64,000 nucleotides of DNA from Chelativorans alearensis (GTDB taxonomy: Bacteria; Pseudomonadota; Alphaproteobacteria; Rhizobiales; Rhizobiaceae), in NCBI RefSeq assembly GCF_010993735.1, contig NZ_WQNI01000003.1, positions 248,001 through 312,000 on the forward strand, read 5' to 3'. Below, in pieces: positions 18,179 to 28,407 of the stretch (the stretch's first letter is position 1; each line of letters begins with the position of its first letter). The notes beneath the pieces are model-generated. The model was given only the letters and a program-made list of their open reading frames with translations. It had not been told where the DNA came from and did not search any database. Both the position numbers and the translations under genes were made by a program.

Positions 18179-19522
18179 ATGAGTGATCTCGGCATCATCG
18201 ACCACTTCATGGAGACCTTCAGCCGCTATATCGACAGCGGCTTCGGGCTCCTTTCCGGTGACGTCGCCTTTCTCACATCGATCCTCATCGGCATCGACAT
18301 CACGCTTGCCGGCCTCTTTTGGGCTTTGGGCGGCGAGGACAACATCATCGGGCGGCTTCTCAGGAAGGTGCTCTATGTGGGCGCCTTCGCGCTGATCCTC
18401 AACAACTTCCAGAACCTCGCCGAGATCATCTACCAGTCCTTTTCCGGCCTCGGTATCCAAGCTGCACCGGGAACACTGACAGGCGCAGATCTCCTCAAAC
18501 CCGGCAGGATCGCGGCGACCGGGTATGAGGCAGCATATCCGCTGCTCGAGCAGGTCAGCCGCCTCGTCGGCTTTCCGGAGATCTTCGGCAATGCACTCAC
18601 CATTTTCGTGCTGCTCGTCGCCTGGTTCCTCGTCATCCTCGCCTTCTTCATTCTGGCGATCCAGCTCTTCATCACCGTACTCGAGTTCAAGCTGACAACG
18701 CTCGCCGGCTTCGTTCTCGTTCCCTTCGCCTTATGGAATCAGACGGCGTTTTTGGCCGAGCGGGTGCTCGGCAATGTGATCTCCTCGGGCATCAAGGTGA
18801 TGGTGCTCTCCGTCGTCGTCGGTATTGGCTCGACGCTGTTTGCCACCTTCGTCACTGGTCTTCAGGGACAGGAACCAGACCTTGCTGCCGCCATGTCGCA
18901 GGTGCTGGGCGCGCTCGCGTTGCTGGGCCTCGGCATTTTCGGTCCCGGCATCGCATCGGGTCTCGTCTCCGGCGCGCCACAGCTTGGCGCGGGCTCTGCA
19001 CTCGGAACCGTCGGTGCTGCCGCGGGCGCGACCATGTTCGTCGGAGGCGCCGCCTTTGCGGGCGCGCGCACGGCCGCTGGCGGTGGTCTTGCCGCAATCC
19101 GTGCCGGCACGGCGATAGGGGCGGGTGCTTCTTCGGCCTATCAACTCGGGGCAGCGACGACCGGAGCCTCCGGAATGACCGGTATCGCGGCAGGGATGGG
19201 AGGCGTTTCGCGCGCGGCCGAGGGGGCCATGATACGGGGTGCACGATCTGTCGCGGATCGCGCTGCGTCTTCTCTCAAACAAAGCGCCGACAATGGACGT
19301 CGCGCTGCATGGACCGCGATGGGCGGCGCGCCGACCTCATCCATGGCGGATGCCACAGGGCCTGCGAGCAGCGGCTCGGCAAATGCCGCGCCCACCTGGG
19401 CGAGACATCTGCGCTCCGAACAGTCCAGCCGCGCCAGCCGCCATGCTGTCAGCCAAGCCATCAAGGAAGGCGACAGGCCCGGCATCGGCGCCAATCCCTC
19501 CCTTCATCAAAAGGACGATTGA
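18179..19522 (+). CDS. trbL: Conjugal transfer protein TrbL (VirB6 type)
   Basis: The 447-residue polytopic membrane protein has about six hydrophobic segments in residues 25-290 and a Gly/Ala/Ser-rich hydrophilic tail, as TrbL/VirB6 proteins do. It would form part of the inner-membrane translocation path. It lies 17 bases after trbJ and three bases before trbF. Confidence 0.9.
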   Translation: MSDLGIIDHFMETFSRYIDSGFGLLSGDVAFLTSILIGIDITLAGLFWALGGEDNIIGRLLRKVLYVGAFALILNNFQNLAEIIYQSFSGLGIQAAPGTLTGADLLKPGRIAATGYEAAYPLLEQVSRLVGFPEIFGNALTIFVLLVAWFLVILAFFILAIQLFITVLEFKLTTLAGFVLVPFALWNQTAFLAERVLGNVISSGIKVMVLSVVVGIGSTLFATFVTGLQGQEPDLAAAMSQVLGALALLGLGIFGPGIASGLVSGAPQLGAGSALGTVGAAAGATMFVGGAAFAGARTAAGGGLAAIRAGTAIGAGASSAYQLGAATTGASGMTGIAAGMGGVSRAAEGAMIRGARSVADRAASSLKQSADNGRRAAWTAMGGAPTSSMADATGPASSGSANAAPTWARHLRSEQSSRASRHAVSQAIKEGDRPGIGANPSLHQKDD

Positions 19523-19525
19523 TCC

Positions 19526-20254
19526 ATGCTATTCCGACGACCCATCCAGCGCTACGGCACAACGCCCCAGCCCATTACGCCCTACCAGAAAGCTGCGCAG
19601 CTCTGGGACGAGCGCATCGGTACTGCCCGCGTGCAGGCCAAGAACTGGCGGCTTATGGCCTTCGGCTGCTTCATTCTCTCCGCGAGCCTTTCGGGCGCAC
19701 TCGCCTGGCAATCCATGCAAAGCCGCGTCACGCCCTACGTTGTCGAGGTGGATAAGTTCGGCGAGGCGAGGGCCGTCGCGCCGGCAATCCGAAATTATCA
19801 ACCTGCCGACGTCCAGATCGCTTGGCACCTCGCTCGCTTCGTCACCAATGTTCGCTCGGTGTCCACCGACCCGGTGCTGGTGCGTCAGAACTGGCTTGCC
19901 GCCTACGACTTCGCCACCGACCGCACTGCGCTGTTCCTTAACGATTACGCCAAGAAGAACGATCCTTTTGGACAGATCGGCACCCGCAGCGTCTCCGTGC
20001 AGGTGACGAGCGTGGTGCGGGCCTCCGACACTTCCTTCCAGGTGAAGTGGACCGAGCAGGTTTTCGAGCGCGGCAACCTCGCCCGCACCGAGCGCTGGAC
20101 CGCGATCCTCACCGTCATCCTCCAGAGCCCGCGCACGGCCGAGCAGCTTCGCAAGAACCCCCTCGGCCTCTTCGTCAATGCCATCGACTGGTCGCGAGAA
20201 CTCGACGCGGCTGCGTCGTCCCCTGTTTCCGGCAAGGAGCCCATCAATGAATAA
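19526..20254 (+). CDS. trbF: Conjugal transfer protein TrbF (VirB8 type)
   Basis: The 242-residue bitopic protein has one N-terminal membrane helix (residues about 42-62) and a periplasmic NTF2-like VirB8 domain (PYVVEVDKFGEA, then WLAAYDFAT). It nucleates channel assembly between inner and outer parts. Its end overlaps the trbG start by eight bases. Confidence 0.92.
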   Translation: MLFRRPIQRYGTTPQPITPYQKAAQLWDERIGTARVQAKNWRLMAFGCFILSASLSGALAWQSMQSRVTPYVVEVDKFGEARAVAPAIRNYQPADVQIAWHLARFVTNVRSVSTDPVLVRQNWLAAYDFATDRTALFLNDYAKKNDPFGQIGTRSVSVQVTSVVRASDTSFQVKWTEQVFERGNLARTERWTAILTVILQSPRTAEQLRKNPLGLFVNAIDWSRELDAAASSPVSGKEPINE

Positions 20255-21266
20255 TAGATCATCGCGGATCCATTTCGCCCATGTCGTATTCGTCTCGGCG
20301 CTGGCCCTTTCCGCCTGCGCCACCAAACCTTTACCGCCGGTCATTACCTATGACACCGAGGACTTCAAACCGGCAGCCGTCAATTCGACGCCCGCAAAGC
20401 CGGTCGAGATTGTCGAAGTGCCGAAGGTTTTGCCGCTGCCCGGTCAACTCCTGCCGAAGCCTGGCGAGGAGGCTGAAGACAAGCGTCCACCCACCCAACG
20501 CGTGGACGAGGCCAACAGGGAAGCGACCCAGGAGCCGACGAAACATGGCTACATCAACGCCATCCAGGTCTACCCTTACACAGAAGGGGCTCTCTACCGC
20601 CTCTATGCCGCGCCGGAACGGGTGAGCGACATCGCCCTGCAGCCTGGCGAAAAGCTTACTTCCGTTTCTGCAGGCGATACCGTGCGATGGGTCATCGGAG
20701 ACACTGTGAGCGGCACAGGTGACGGTGAGCGCACCCATGTGCTGGTCAAGCCGTTCGCCCCGGGCCTTAAGACCAACCTTGTAATCACTACAGACCGGCG
20801 CGCCTACCACCTACAACTCGAAAGCACCGACAAGACCGCCATGGCGGCGATTTCCTGGACCTATCCGTCCGATCAGCTTATCGCCCTGCGCCGGCAGAAC
20901 GCGGCAGCCCAGGCAGCTTTGCCGGTGGCTTCCAACATCGCTCTCGAGCGCATCCGTTTCCGCTATGCCATTTCTGGTGACAACCCGCCCTGGAAGCCGG
21001 TGCGCGCCTTCGATGACGGCCATAAGGTCTATATCGAGTTCCCGCGGCGCATCGACCAGGGTGAGGCGCCGCCGCTCTTTGTCGTCGGCGCGCAAGGCGA
21101 TAACGAGCTCGTCAATTATCGCATGCGTGGCAACTACTACATCGTCGACCGGCTGTTCGCCGCCGCCGAACTGCGTCTCGGCACCGACCCGCAACAGGTG
21201 GTGCGTATTTCCCGCACCGACGGCAAGCCACGGCGCACCGCGCTGCTTCAGCGCGCGAGCCGGTGA
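20247..21266 (+). CDS. trbG: Conjugal transfer protein TrbG (VirB9 type), predicted lipoprotein
   Basis: The 339-residue protein has a signal sequence ending in a lipobox (LALSAC, Cys about residue 25), so it should be lipidated. The remainder is a VirB9/TrbG domain (YPYTEGALYRLYAAPERVSD; VNYRMRGNYYIVDRLF near the C-terminus). With TrbI it would form the outer-membrane core ring. Lipidation may compensate for the lack of a separate VirB7/TrbH lipoprotein, which I do not find in the operon. Confidence 0.92.
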   Translation: MNNRSSRIHFAHVVFVSALALSACATKPLPPVITYDTEDFKPAAVNSTPAKPVEIVEVPKVLPLPGQLLPKPGEEAEDKRPPTQRVDEANREATQEPTKHGYINAIQVYPYTEGALYRLYAAPERVSDIALQPGEKLTSVSAGDTVRWVIGDTVSGTGDGERTHVLVKPFAPGLKTNLVITTDRRAYHLQLESTDKTAMAAISWTYPSDQLIALRRQNAAAQAALPVASNIALERIRFRYAISGDNPPWKPVRAFDDGHKVYIEFPRRIDQGEAPPLFVVGAQGDNELVNYRMRGNYYIVDRLFAAAELRLGTDPQQVVRISRTDGKPRRTALLQRASR

Positions 21267-21276
21267 GGTGAGGGCC

Positions 21277-22494
21277 ATGACAGAAGCTGCCACACCCAAC
21301 CCACCGCCTGCTAGCTCCTCAAAGCGCAATCCCGACAAGCTGGAACTACGCGCCGCGCCCGGTCGCCTCGTGCGCTTCAAGCGCGGCCTTGTCATCGGCG
21401 TGGCCGCACTTGGCTCTACCGCCGTTCTCGGCGTTACTATGATGGCACTGCAAGGCCCAGTCCTGCGCATCCGGGGACAGGCCGATGAGCTCTACAATAC
21501 CGAGCGCAAGCCGACACCGGATGGTCTTGCCGCGCTGCCCGGCGACTACAGCCAGGTCAAACCGCAAACACCGCAACTTGGACCACCCTTGCCCGGCGAT
21601 CTCGGCCGTCCGATCCTCCAGCGCCAACGGCAGCTTGGAATTGCGCCCGAGGGGCAGGAACTACGCCCCGAGGAGCAGCGGCTTGCCCAGCAGGCGATCC
21701 AGGCGAAGGAGTCGGATATCTTCTTCCGTATCGAGAACCGGTCCCAGCAGAGCACACCGGCAGCGATAGACCAGCCTCTGCAATTGGCCGCGGGGGAAAC
21801 CGTTCGCCGAACGCCGGACCCGGAGGGCAACCAGAACAACCAGCAGCGAAAGCTGGACTTCCTGAACCAGCGCGATACCAGCGGTATTTACAATCCGCAC
21901 GCCCTGCAAACCCCGGCCTCATCGTACCAGCTCATGGCGGGCAGCGTGATCGCCGCCAGCTTGATCACCGGTATCAACTCCGATTTGCCGGGCCTTGTCG
22001 TCGCCCAGGTCACCGAAAACGTCTACGATACCGTGACTGGCCAGGTGCTGCTCATCCCGCAGGGCTCCCGGCTGATTGGAACCTACGACAGTGCTGTTGC
22101 CTTCGGCCAGTCCCGCGCGCTGCTTGTCTGGCAGCGCCTTGTCATGCCAGATGGCTCATCGATCCAGCTTGAGAACCTTCCTGCCACCGACGCGGCCGGC
22201 TATGCCGGGCTTGAGGATGAGGTCGACCATCACACATGGCAGCTCCTCAAGGGCATCGCTATGGCGACGCTCTTGGGCGTCGGTACAGAGCTCAGCTTCG
22301 GGAGTAATGAGAGCGACCTGGTGCGAGCGATCCGACAATCCACCCAGGAGAATGTGGCACAAGCGGGCCAGCGCATCACTGAGAAGAACCTCAACGTCCA
22401 GCCGACCATCACCGTCCGTCCCGGTTGGCCGGTACGTGTTCTCGTCCAGAGGGACATCGTATTGCGCCCGTATCGGGGGCCGAGGGAACAATGA
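21277..22494 (+). CDS. trbI: Conjugal transfer protein TrbI (VirB10 type)
   Basis: This 405-residue protein has a cytoplasmic N-terminus, one membrane helix (residues about 35-57), a Pro- and Gln-rich periplasmic linker, and the C-terminal VirB10/TrbI beta-barrel domain (SVIAASLITGINSDLPG; LLIPQGSRLIGTYDSAV). It spans the envelope and gates the channel. It is the last intact transfer gene; the next reading frame starts inside its stop codon but is broken. Confidence 0.93.
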   Translation: MTEAATPNPPPASSSKRNPDKLELRAAPGRLVRFKRGLVIGVAALGSTAVLGVTMMALQGPVLRIRGQADELYNTERKPTPDGLAALPGDYSQVKPQTPQLGPPLPGDLGRPILQRQRQLGIAPEGQELRPEEQRLAQQAIQAKESDIFFRIENRSQQSTPAAIDQPLQLAAGETVRRTPDPEGNQNNQQRKLDFLNQRDTSGIYNPHALQTPASSYQLMAGSVIAASLITGINSDLPGLVVAQVTENVYDTVTGQVLLIPQGSRLIGTYDSAVAFGQSRALLVWQRLVMPDGSSIQLENLPATDAAGYAGLEDEVDHHTWQLLKGIAMATLLGVGTELSFGSNESDLVRAIRQSTQENVAQAGQRITEKNLNVQPTITVRPGWPVRVLVQRDIVLRPYRGPREQ

Positions 22495-22562
22495 TGGCCA
22501 CTCTGAAACTCAAAAAACTCCGAGCCCACACCGACGAAGATCACTGTTGTCGTCGTCGCTGA
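22491..22562 (+). pseudogene. Remnant of the DUF2274-type gene that follows trbI
   Basis: The frame opens with ATGATG overlapping the trbI stop and reads MMATLKLKKL, like the start of the small DUF2274 proteins often found directly after trbI. One frame later EPTPTKITV follows, which fits the next conserved stretch (family pattern D.P.KITVELPA), so a frameshift lies near 22520. The stop comes after 23 codons, and no family sequence is seen beyond about 22550. The call rests on a short match. Confidence 0.4.
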
Positions 22563-23343
22563 CTTGGGTGGCTCTGCGGCCCGCCCATCGTCATGGCGTT
22601 CCTTTCGTCGTCGAGGTCAGGGACCTGTGGCCGCAGGCGCTGATCGACTCAAGGAGAAGGGTCCTGCAACGGCTTTTCTGCGCGCTTGAGAAGCATCTTT
22701 ACCGCGCCGCAGAAAAGATCCTCGTGGCTTGGCCCAAAGCCGAATCCTACATCAAGGCGCTCGGCATCGAGGGTGACAAGGTCGTCTGGCTTTCAAAGGG
22801 GTGATGTGGCTGAGTGGTCCGGCGATATACCTTTGCCGGACGACGGGTTTTTCACGTTCATGTATTTCGGGGCGCGTGGCGGCGCCAACGGGCGCGACAA
22901 CGTGATTCGGGCCATGCACCTCGTACAAAGAGTCCCAGCTGGCGCAAGAACTGGGCGTCGCCAGCGTCATCTTCGAAGATCCGTGCCGAAGAGCCGGCCC
23001 CGGCCTCGGTGCTCAAGCTGACACTTTCATCTTTAGCCTGGACGACGCACCGATGTTCGACTACGGAATCAGCCAGCGAAAGCTGTACGACTTCATGGCG
23101 GCCCGTCGGCCACTCATCTTCTACTACCGGCGGCTAATAATCCTATTGCTGAGCGCGGCGGGGGCATACCGTCCCGCCGGGAAATCCGGAAGCATTGGCC
23201 GAGGCAACTTTAAAACTGGCCGCGCTGCCGCGCTCGGAGCACGAGAAGATGGGCCCCGGAGCGAAGCTTCATGTCGACGAACGCTATGCTTATGGCGTAC
23301 TGGCACAGAAAATGGCCAGTGCATTGTCGGGCTCACTTTGATA
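22563..23343 (+). pseudogene. Broken GT4-family glycosyltransferase (C-terminal two thirds)
   Basis: Successive frames spell out a WbuB-like family-4 glycosyltransferase. First HGVPFVVEVRDLWPQALID and HLYRAAEKILVAWPKAESYI, then GFFTFMYFGARGGANGRDNV, then LAQELGVASVIFEDP and FDYGISQRKLYDFMAARRP, finally PPGNPEALAEATLKLAALP and a stop at about 23341. At least three frameshifts separate these blocks, and the N-terminal acceptor domain is absent because the gene joins transfer-operon sequence at about 22560. It is non-functional. It belongs to the polysaccharide region to the right, which suggests the transfer block was inserted into, or deleted up to, this gene. Confidence 0.8.
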
Positions 23344-23407
23344 TGAGGCGGCGTCTTTGTCGCCGCTCCACCTTCGTCCTGCCCGAAATGCGTCCTATCG
23401 AGCTTTC

Positions 23408-24436
23408 ATGCTCAAGCATCCCGCCCTGATCTTTGTCTTTCTCCTCACCTTTTCGGTCGCCACTCATAGTGCGGATGGCCTGGAGGAGCGGCTTGGAAAA
23501 CTCCTTGACGAGGCCGAGCGCCTCTCGCCGCTGCAAACGGTCGTCGTCGCTCACGAGGGCGCGGTGGTGGCCGAGCGCGGCTATCGCGGCCACTCCCCGG
23601 AACGCCCCGCCAATATCAAATCCGCCTCCAAGTCAATCATTTCCGCACTCGTCGGCATCGCCATCGACAAGGGCGTGCTTGAAGGCACCGACCAAAGGAT
23701 CGCCCCGCTTCTTCAAGGCGACTTGCCAGCCGACGCCGATCCCCGGCTTCAGGAGGTGACAATCGGCCATCTGCTTTCCATGCAGGCAGGATTGGGGCGG
23801 ACCTCCGGCCCCAATTATGGGCGCTGGGTGGCAAGCGACAATTGGGTGCGGGCGGCGCTCGCCATGCCCTTTGACGATGAACCGGGCGGTGCCATGCTCT
23901 ATTCCACCGGCTCGACGCATCTTCTTTCGGCGATCCTAACGCGCCGGACCGGCCGTTCTACGCTGGAACTGGCGCGCGAATGGTTGGGGCCGCAGGAGGA
24001 CTTTTCCATCGCCGCCTGGGACCGCGACCCGCAGGGCATCTATTTCGGCGGCAACCAGATGGCCATGAGCCCGCGCTCGCTCCTGGCCTTCGGCGAGCTC
24101 TACCGCAACGGCGGGATAAGCCGCGACGGGGAGCAACTCGTGCCGGTTGATTGGATCGAGCGCTCCTGGCAGCCACGCACCGCCTCCCGTTTCACCGGCG
24201 ACGGTTACGGCTATGGCTGGTTCACGCGCCAGGCTGCGGGCGAAGAGGTTTTCTATGGCTGGGGCTATGGCGGCCAGATGGTCTACGTCGTGCCAGGACG
24301 CGCGCTGACGGTGGTCATGACATCCGACGAAAATGAGCCCGCCGAGCGCAGCAGCCATCGCGATAACCTCCACGCGCTTCTCCGGCGGATCGTAGAGGCG
24401 ACGCAAGGCGTGCGCGAGGAGGCGCTGGCCGAGTAG
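23408..24436 (+). CDS. Exported serine hydrolase, beta-lactamase/class C (S12) family
   Basis: The 342-residue protein begins with a signal peptide (MLKHPALIFVFLLTFSVATHS) and has the SxxK motif SASK near residue 79 and a YSTGS block at the place of the usual YxN. The C-terminal GWGYGG replaces the K/HTG motif. Such proteins are periplasmic esterases, peptidases or penicillin-binding-like enzymes rather than true beta-lactamases. The ATG at 23408 is preferred over 23357 because it begins the signal peptide. It lies alone between a broken glycosyltransferase and the polysaccharide genes; no link to them is visible. Confidence 0.78.
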   Translation: MLKHPALIFVFLLTFSVATHSADGLEERLGKLLDEAERLSPLQTVVVAHEGAVVAERGYRGHSPERPANIKSASKSIISALVGIAIDKGVLEGTDQRIAPLLQGDLPADADPRLQEVTIGHLLSMQAGLGRTSGPNYGRWVASDNWVRAALAMPFDDEPGGAMLYSTGSTHLLSAILTRRTGRSTLELAREWLGPQEDFSIAAWDRDPQGIYFGGNQMAMSPRSLLAFGELYRNGGISRDGEQLVPVDWIERSWQPRTASRFTGDGYGYGWFTRQAAGEEVFYGWGYGGQMVYVVPGRALTVVMTSDENEPAERSSHRDNLHALLRRIVEATQGVREEALAE

Positions 24437-24921
24437 ATTCGGAAAGACGCTGCAAAATCAGGCGATACATACGGTGGAACTCCCTTATCGAGGCGAGCGC
24501 AGTGTGCAGGTCGATGATGCCGGAGAGGCTGAATTGACAGAATGTTCGACAGAGAGGTGCGGGTTCCGTAGGCGCAGCCCACCCCATCTGGCGCGGCATT
24601 CGCGCTCTGATGTCCTTTTTTCAAGCGTATTTTCCAAGGAGAATGGCTCGGGTATCCGATCACCCGAGGTTCTGGCTCTGCAAACACATATCGGTGGGGA
24701 CGTGGCGCGGGACGGTAGTGAACAAGCTCTGATGCGCGGATTGGTTGCCGCATGTCCATGAGTCCGTCCGAGGCTGCTCCTCTCTTACAACGGGCATCAG
24801 CGGTTGCCGGCAAGTACCCGTCTCAATCACGGCAGCAGGCGAGTATTGCCGCTCCATTGCCTGATTGCTTCTGATCCTCCATAAGCGCTCCGGTCAGGAG
24901 TGTGGAGAAGGATGGCGGCCT
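24437..24921. other. Gene-free stretch before the polysaccharide genes
   Basis: About 485 bases without a gene I can support. CTCGGGT/ACCCGAG at 24647-24668 forms a 7-bp hairpin without a T run. Short frames on both strands lack ribosome sites and recognisable motifs. Confidence 0.4.
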
Positions 24922-25851
24922 GTGACGCGCGAACCAACTGTAGCGATTTTGCTGGCGACCTATAATGGCGCGCCGTTTCTTGAGGAGCAGTTGGATTCCA
25001 TCGCTCGCCAGGACTTGCCCTTCATCGACGTGTGGGCAAGTGATGATGGATCGACAGACGGCACCCTTGAGATATTGGATGCTTGGCGCGCCCGATGGTG
25101 CAAGGGCGATTTTCAGGTCATTACCGGACCCCGGCAAGGCTACGTCGAGAATTTTCGTCGGATGATGGCCATGAAGTCCGTTGACGGCGCGTACATTGCT
25201 TTCAGCGATCAGGACGACGTCTGGGATCCAAACAAATTGTCCTATGCCGTAAAGAAACTTGATGAGGTTCAACCACAGGCTTTGGCTATGTACTGCGGTC
25301 GAACGAGGCTCATTGGAAGGGATGGCTCTGCAAGAGGGCTGTCTCCCCTTTTTGCTCGACAACCCGACTTCGGCAACGCAATCGTCCAAAGTATTGCTGG
25401 AGGGAATACGATCGTACTCAACAGAGCAGCTTTCGATCTCGTGCATGAGAGCTGTCTGCGGACCAGTTTCGTTAGCCACGATTGGTGGTGCTATCAAATC
25501 GTTTCGGGGGCAGGTGGCTCAATCATCTACGATCCTATGCCAAGGATCAGCTACCGCCAGCATGGCGGTAATCTTATCGGCGAGAACCAGGGTTGGGTTT
25601 CTCGTATGAAGCGCTTGCAAGCGCTGGCATACGGCAGATTCGCTGACTGGAATGCCGTTAACATCGATGCACTGGACAGGTGCAGAGATCTGCTCGACGA
25701 AAATGGACGCCAGACGCTGGACGGTTTCAAAGCCGCGCGTAAAGGGGGGCCGCTGCAGAGCCTTCGCTCTCTATGGGCGCACCATATCCACCGACAAACA
25801 GCGGTCTCGGACGTGGCGCTTTATCTTGCCGCAGCTTTTGGAAGACTGTAG
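24922..25851 (+). CDS. Family 2 glycosyltransferase (rhamnosyltransferase-like)
   Basis: The protein of about 309 residues has the GT-A fold marks of rhamnosyl-type GT2 enzymes: [10 protein letters not shown] at residues 7-16, DDGSTDGT near residue 40, and the acidic FSDQDDVW near residue 95. It would transfer a nucleotide sugar, plausibly dTDP-rhamnose, to a lipid-linked glycan at the cytoplasmic membrane face. I choose the GTG at 24922, with GGAGAAGGA nine bases before it; an upstream TTG at 24865 would add 19 unrelated residues. The gene ends 29 bases before rmlA in the same direction. Confidence 0.85.
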   Translation: MTREPTVAILLATYNGAPFLEEQLDSIARQDLPFIDVWASDDGSTDGTLEILDAWRARWCKGDFQVITGPRQGYVENFRRMMAMKSVDGAYIAFSDQDDVWDPNKLSYAVKKLDEVQPQALAMYCGRTRLIGRDGSARGLSPLFARQPDFGNAIVQSIAGGNTIVLNRAAFDLVHESCLRTSFVSHDWWCYQIVSGAGGSIIYDPMPRISYRQHGGNLIGENQGWVSRMKRLQALAYGRFADWNAVNIDALDRCRDLLDENGRQTLDGFKAARKGGPLQSLRSLWAHHIHRQTAVSDVALYLAAAFGRL

Positions 25852-25880
25852 TCAATATACTTCGATCTTTGGAGGGTAGT

Positions 25881-26762
25881 TTGAAGGGAATTATTCTTGC
25901 AGGGGGAAGCGGCACACGGCTCTACCCACTGACCTTGGCCGTCTCGAAACAGATTCTGCCTGTCTATGACAAGCCAATGATATATTATCCCTTGAGCACG
26001 CTCATGCTCGCCGGGATTCGCGAAATCCTGATCATCTCGACGCCGCGTGACCTGCCGGCCTTTAGAGAGCTTCTGGGAACAGGCGAGCAGTTCGGTGTCA
26101 CATTCTCTTATGCGGAACAGCCTCAACCGAATGGCCTTGCCGAAGCTTTTATCATCGGGAGCGATTTCATCGGCTCCGACCCTGTTTCGATGATCCTCGG
26201 TGACAACATCTATTATGGTGTTGGATTGCCGGCGCTTTGTGCCGAGGCGATCAAACAGGAGCGCGGTGCCACTGTCTTCGCCTACCATGTAGACGACCCA
26301 CAGCGCTATGGCGTCGTCGACTTCGATCGCGAAACCGGGTTGGCCCGGTCGATCGAGGAAAAGCCCGAGAAGCCGAAGTCCAGTTGGGCTGTTACGGGTC
26401 TCTATTTTTACGATAATGACGTCGTGGATATCGCTACCAGCATTAAGCCATCGGCACGCGGCGAACTTGAGATCACGACCGTCAACAATACATATCTCGA
26501 GCGTGGCAATTTGAGTGTTCAGCAACTGGGTAGAGGATATGCCTGGCTCGACACCGGCACCCATGACAGCCTGCACGAAGCTTCCTCCTTCGTACGGACC
26601 ATTGAGCATCGGCAGGGAATAAAGATCGCCTGTCCTGAAGAGATTGGCTTCGAGATGGGCTGGCTCAGCGCGGAGCAGGTGCTGGAGCGCGCGAAAGACC
26701 TCGGCAAAACGGAATATGCCGCTTACCTGAAGCGGCGCGTGTCGGAGAAGGAGACTAAATGA
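25881..26762 (+). CDS. rmlA: Glucose-1-phosphate thymidylyltransferase
   Basis: The 293-residue protein makes dTDP-glucose from dTTP and glucose 1-phosphate, the first step to dTDP-L-rhamnose. The nucleotide loop [11 protein letters not shown] (residues 8-18), [17 protein letters not shown] and ILGDNIYYG are all present. The start is a TTG at 25881 preceded by GGAGG; it gives the standard RmlA length, and the longer ATG frame would add 36 unrelated residues. The stop overlaps the rmlC start (ATGA). Gene order here is rmlA-rmlC-rmlB-rmlD. Confidence 0.95.
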   Translation: MKGIILAGGSGTRLYPLTLAVSKQILPVYDKPMIYYPLSTLMLAGIREILIISTPRDLPAFRELLGTGEQFGVTFSYAEQPQPNGLAEAFIIGSDFIGSDPVSMILGDNIYYGVGLPALCAEAIKQERGATVFAYHVDDPQRYGVVDFDRETGLARSIEEKPEKPKSSWAVTGLYFYDNDVVDIATSIKPSARGELEITTVNNTYLERGNLSVQQLGRGYAWLDTGTHDSLHEASSFVRTIEHRQGIKIACPEEIGFEMGWLSAEQVLERAKDLGKTEYAAYLKRRVSEKETK

Positions 26763-27310
26763 TCGAGGTGCGTCCACTCGCCCTTGATGGCGTGCTTGAG
26801 ATTATCCCACAGAAGTTCGGGGATGAGCGAGGCTATTTCAGTGAAACATATAACCGAGCAAAGTTCGCCGAACAGGGCGTGAGCATCGAGTTTGTCCAGG
26901 ACAACCAATCCTATTCCGCTCGCAAGGGCGTGTTGCGCGGTCTTCATTACCAACTGCCGCCGCGCGCGCAGGACAAGCTCGTGCGCGTGCTGAAGGGGCG
27001 TATCTTCGATGTGGCGGTGGACATCCGGCGCGATTCCCCCACCTTCGGCCGCTGGGTAGGGCTGGAGCTTTCCGAAGAAAGATGGAACCAGATCCTGATG
27101 CCCAAAGGTTTCGCCCACGGTTTCGTGACACTGGAGGAGTACACGGTCGTTGCCTACAAGGTGAGCGACTATTACTCACCTGAGCATGAGCGCGGCATCC
27201 GTTACGACGATCCGCAAATTGGGATAGATTGGCCGGTAAAAGGTCTTGAGGTTCAGCTCTCGAAGAAAGATACAGAAGCACCTCTTCTTCAGGATTCCGA
27301 GACGTTTTGA
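26759..27310 (+). CDS. rmlC: dTDP-4-dehydrorhamnose 3,5-epimerase
   Basis: The 183-residue cupin-fold enzyme epimerises dTDP-4-keto-6-deoxyglucose at C3 and C5. [23 protein letters not shown] (with the catalytic His) and the [10 protein letters not shown] block are present. It overlaps rmlA by four bases and is followed 26 bases later by rmlB, so all four genes should be one transcript. Confidence 0.95.
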   Translation: MIEVRPLALDGVLEIIPQKFGDERGYFSETYNRAKFAEQGVSIEFVQDNQSYSARKGVLRGLHYQLPPRAQDKLVRVLKGRIFDVAVDIRRDSPTFGRWVGLELSEERWNQILMPKGFAHGFVTLEEYTVVAYKVSDYYSPEHERGIRYDDPQIGIDWPVKGLEVQLSKKDTEAPLLQDSETF

Positions 27311-27336
27311 TCCAGCGTGACACCAAAGTGGGGACA

Positions 27337-28407
27337 ATGAACATTCTGGTAACCGGAGGGGCAGGTTTTATCGGTTCTGCCGTATGCCGCTTGCTTGTGG
27401 GGAGAGAGGGCGTCAAAGTCATCAACCTCGACAAGCTCACCTACGCTGGCAATCTGCAGTCTCTGCGCCCGATTGAGAACGCCGCAAACTATAAGCATTA
27501 CCCTGTCGACATATGCGATGACGCGAAGGTACTCGAAATCTTGCGTCGCGAGGATATCGATACGATCATGCACCTGGCCGCGGAAAGCCATGTCGATCGT
27601 TCAATCGACGGCCCGGGCGCATTCATAGAGACGAATGTGGTCGGCACGTTCCGGCTGCTCAACGCATCGCTCGCACATTGGCGAGAACTGTCGTCCGAAA
27701 GGCAAGAGCGGTTCCGCTTCCACCATGTTTCCACAGACGAGGTCTTTGGCGATTTGCCCTTCGACGAGGGCGTCTTCACCGAAGACACGCCCTATGCCCC
27801 ATCTTCACCTTATTCCGCCTCAAAGGCAGCATCGGATCATTTTGTGCGAGCTTGGCACGAGACCTACGGTCTGCCGGTCGTTCTTTCCAATTGCTCGAAC
27901 AATTACGGGCCATTCCATTTTCCAGAGAAGCTAATCCCACTGGTCATTCTCAACGCGCTCGACGAGCAGCCGTTGCCCGTCTACGGCAATGGCACCAACG
28001 TAAGGGACTGGCTCTTCGTGGAAGATCACGCCCGCGCGCTCGAGCGGGTCGTGACCATGGGCAGGGTCGGCGAAAGTTACAACATCGGCGGCAGGGCCGA
28101 ACACAGCAACCTATCAGTCGTGCAGACAATCTGCGATGTTCTGGACACCAAGTGTCCGCGCGCGGGCGGAAAGAACTATCGCGAGCTGATTACCTTCGTC
28201 GCCGATAGGCCGGGCCATGACCGGCGCTATGCGATCGACCCTGCGAAAATCGAGCGCGAGCTCGGCTGGAAGGCCGAGGAAACCTTCGAGACCGGGCTCG
28301 CCAAGACGATCGACTGGTACCTCGCCAATGAATGGTGGTGGCGGCCGATCAGGGCCGAACGCTATCAGGGCAATCGGCTTGGCGTGATGCAGGCTAAAAC
28401 GGTATGA
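27337..28407 (+). CDS. rmlB: dTDP-glucose 4,6-dehydratase
   Basis: The 356-residue extended short-chain dehydrogenase carries GGAGFIGS (residues 7-14, NAD binding), the active-site block STDEVFGDL and the YSASK catalytic pair. It turns dTDP-glucose into the 4-keto-6-deoxy sugar. The ATG at 27337 places the NAD motif at the usual position; the GTG-ATG region upstream gives only a few extra residues. Its stop overlaps the rmlD start (ATGA). Confidence 0.95.
   Translation: MNILVTGGAGFIGSAVCRLLVGREGVKVINLDKLTYAGNLQSLRPIENAANYKHYPVDICDDAKVLEILRREDIDTIMHLAAESHVDRSIDGPGAFIETNVVGTFRLLNASLAHWRELSSERQERFRFHHVSTDEVFGDLPFDEGVFTEDTPYAPSSPYSASKAASDHFVRAWHETYGLPVVLSNCSNNYGPFHFPEKLIPLVILNALDEQPLPVYGNGTNVRDWLFVEDHARALERVVTMGRVGESYNIGGRAEHSNLSVVQTICDVLDTKCPRAGGKNYRELITFVADRPGHDRRYAIDPAKIERELGWKAEETFETGLAKTIDWYLANEWWWRPIRAERYQGNRLGVMQAKTV

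Noticed and set aside
23408-24436. True beta-lactamase (resistance gene)
   Set aside because: The SxxK motif is present but the YxN and KTG motifs are not, so an esterase/peptidase-like role is more likely.
24474-24761. 95-codon plus-strand frame in the gap before the GT2 gene
   Set aside because: No ribosome site, mixed composition, no motif.
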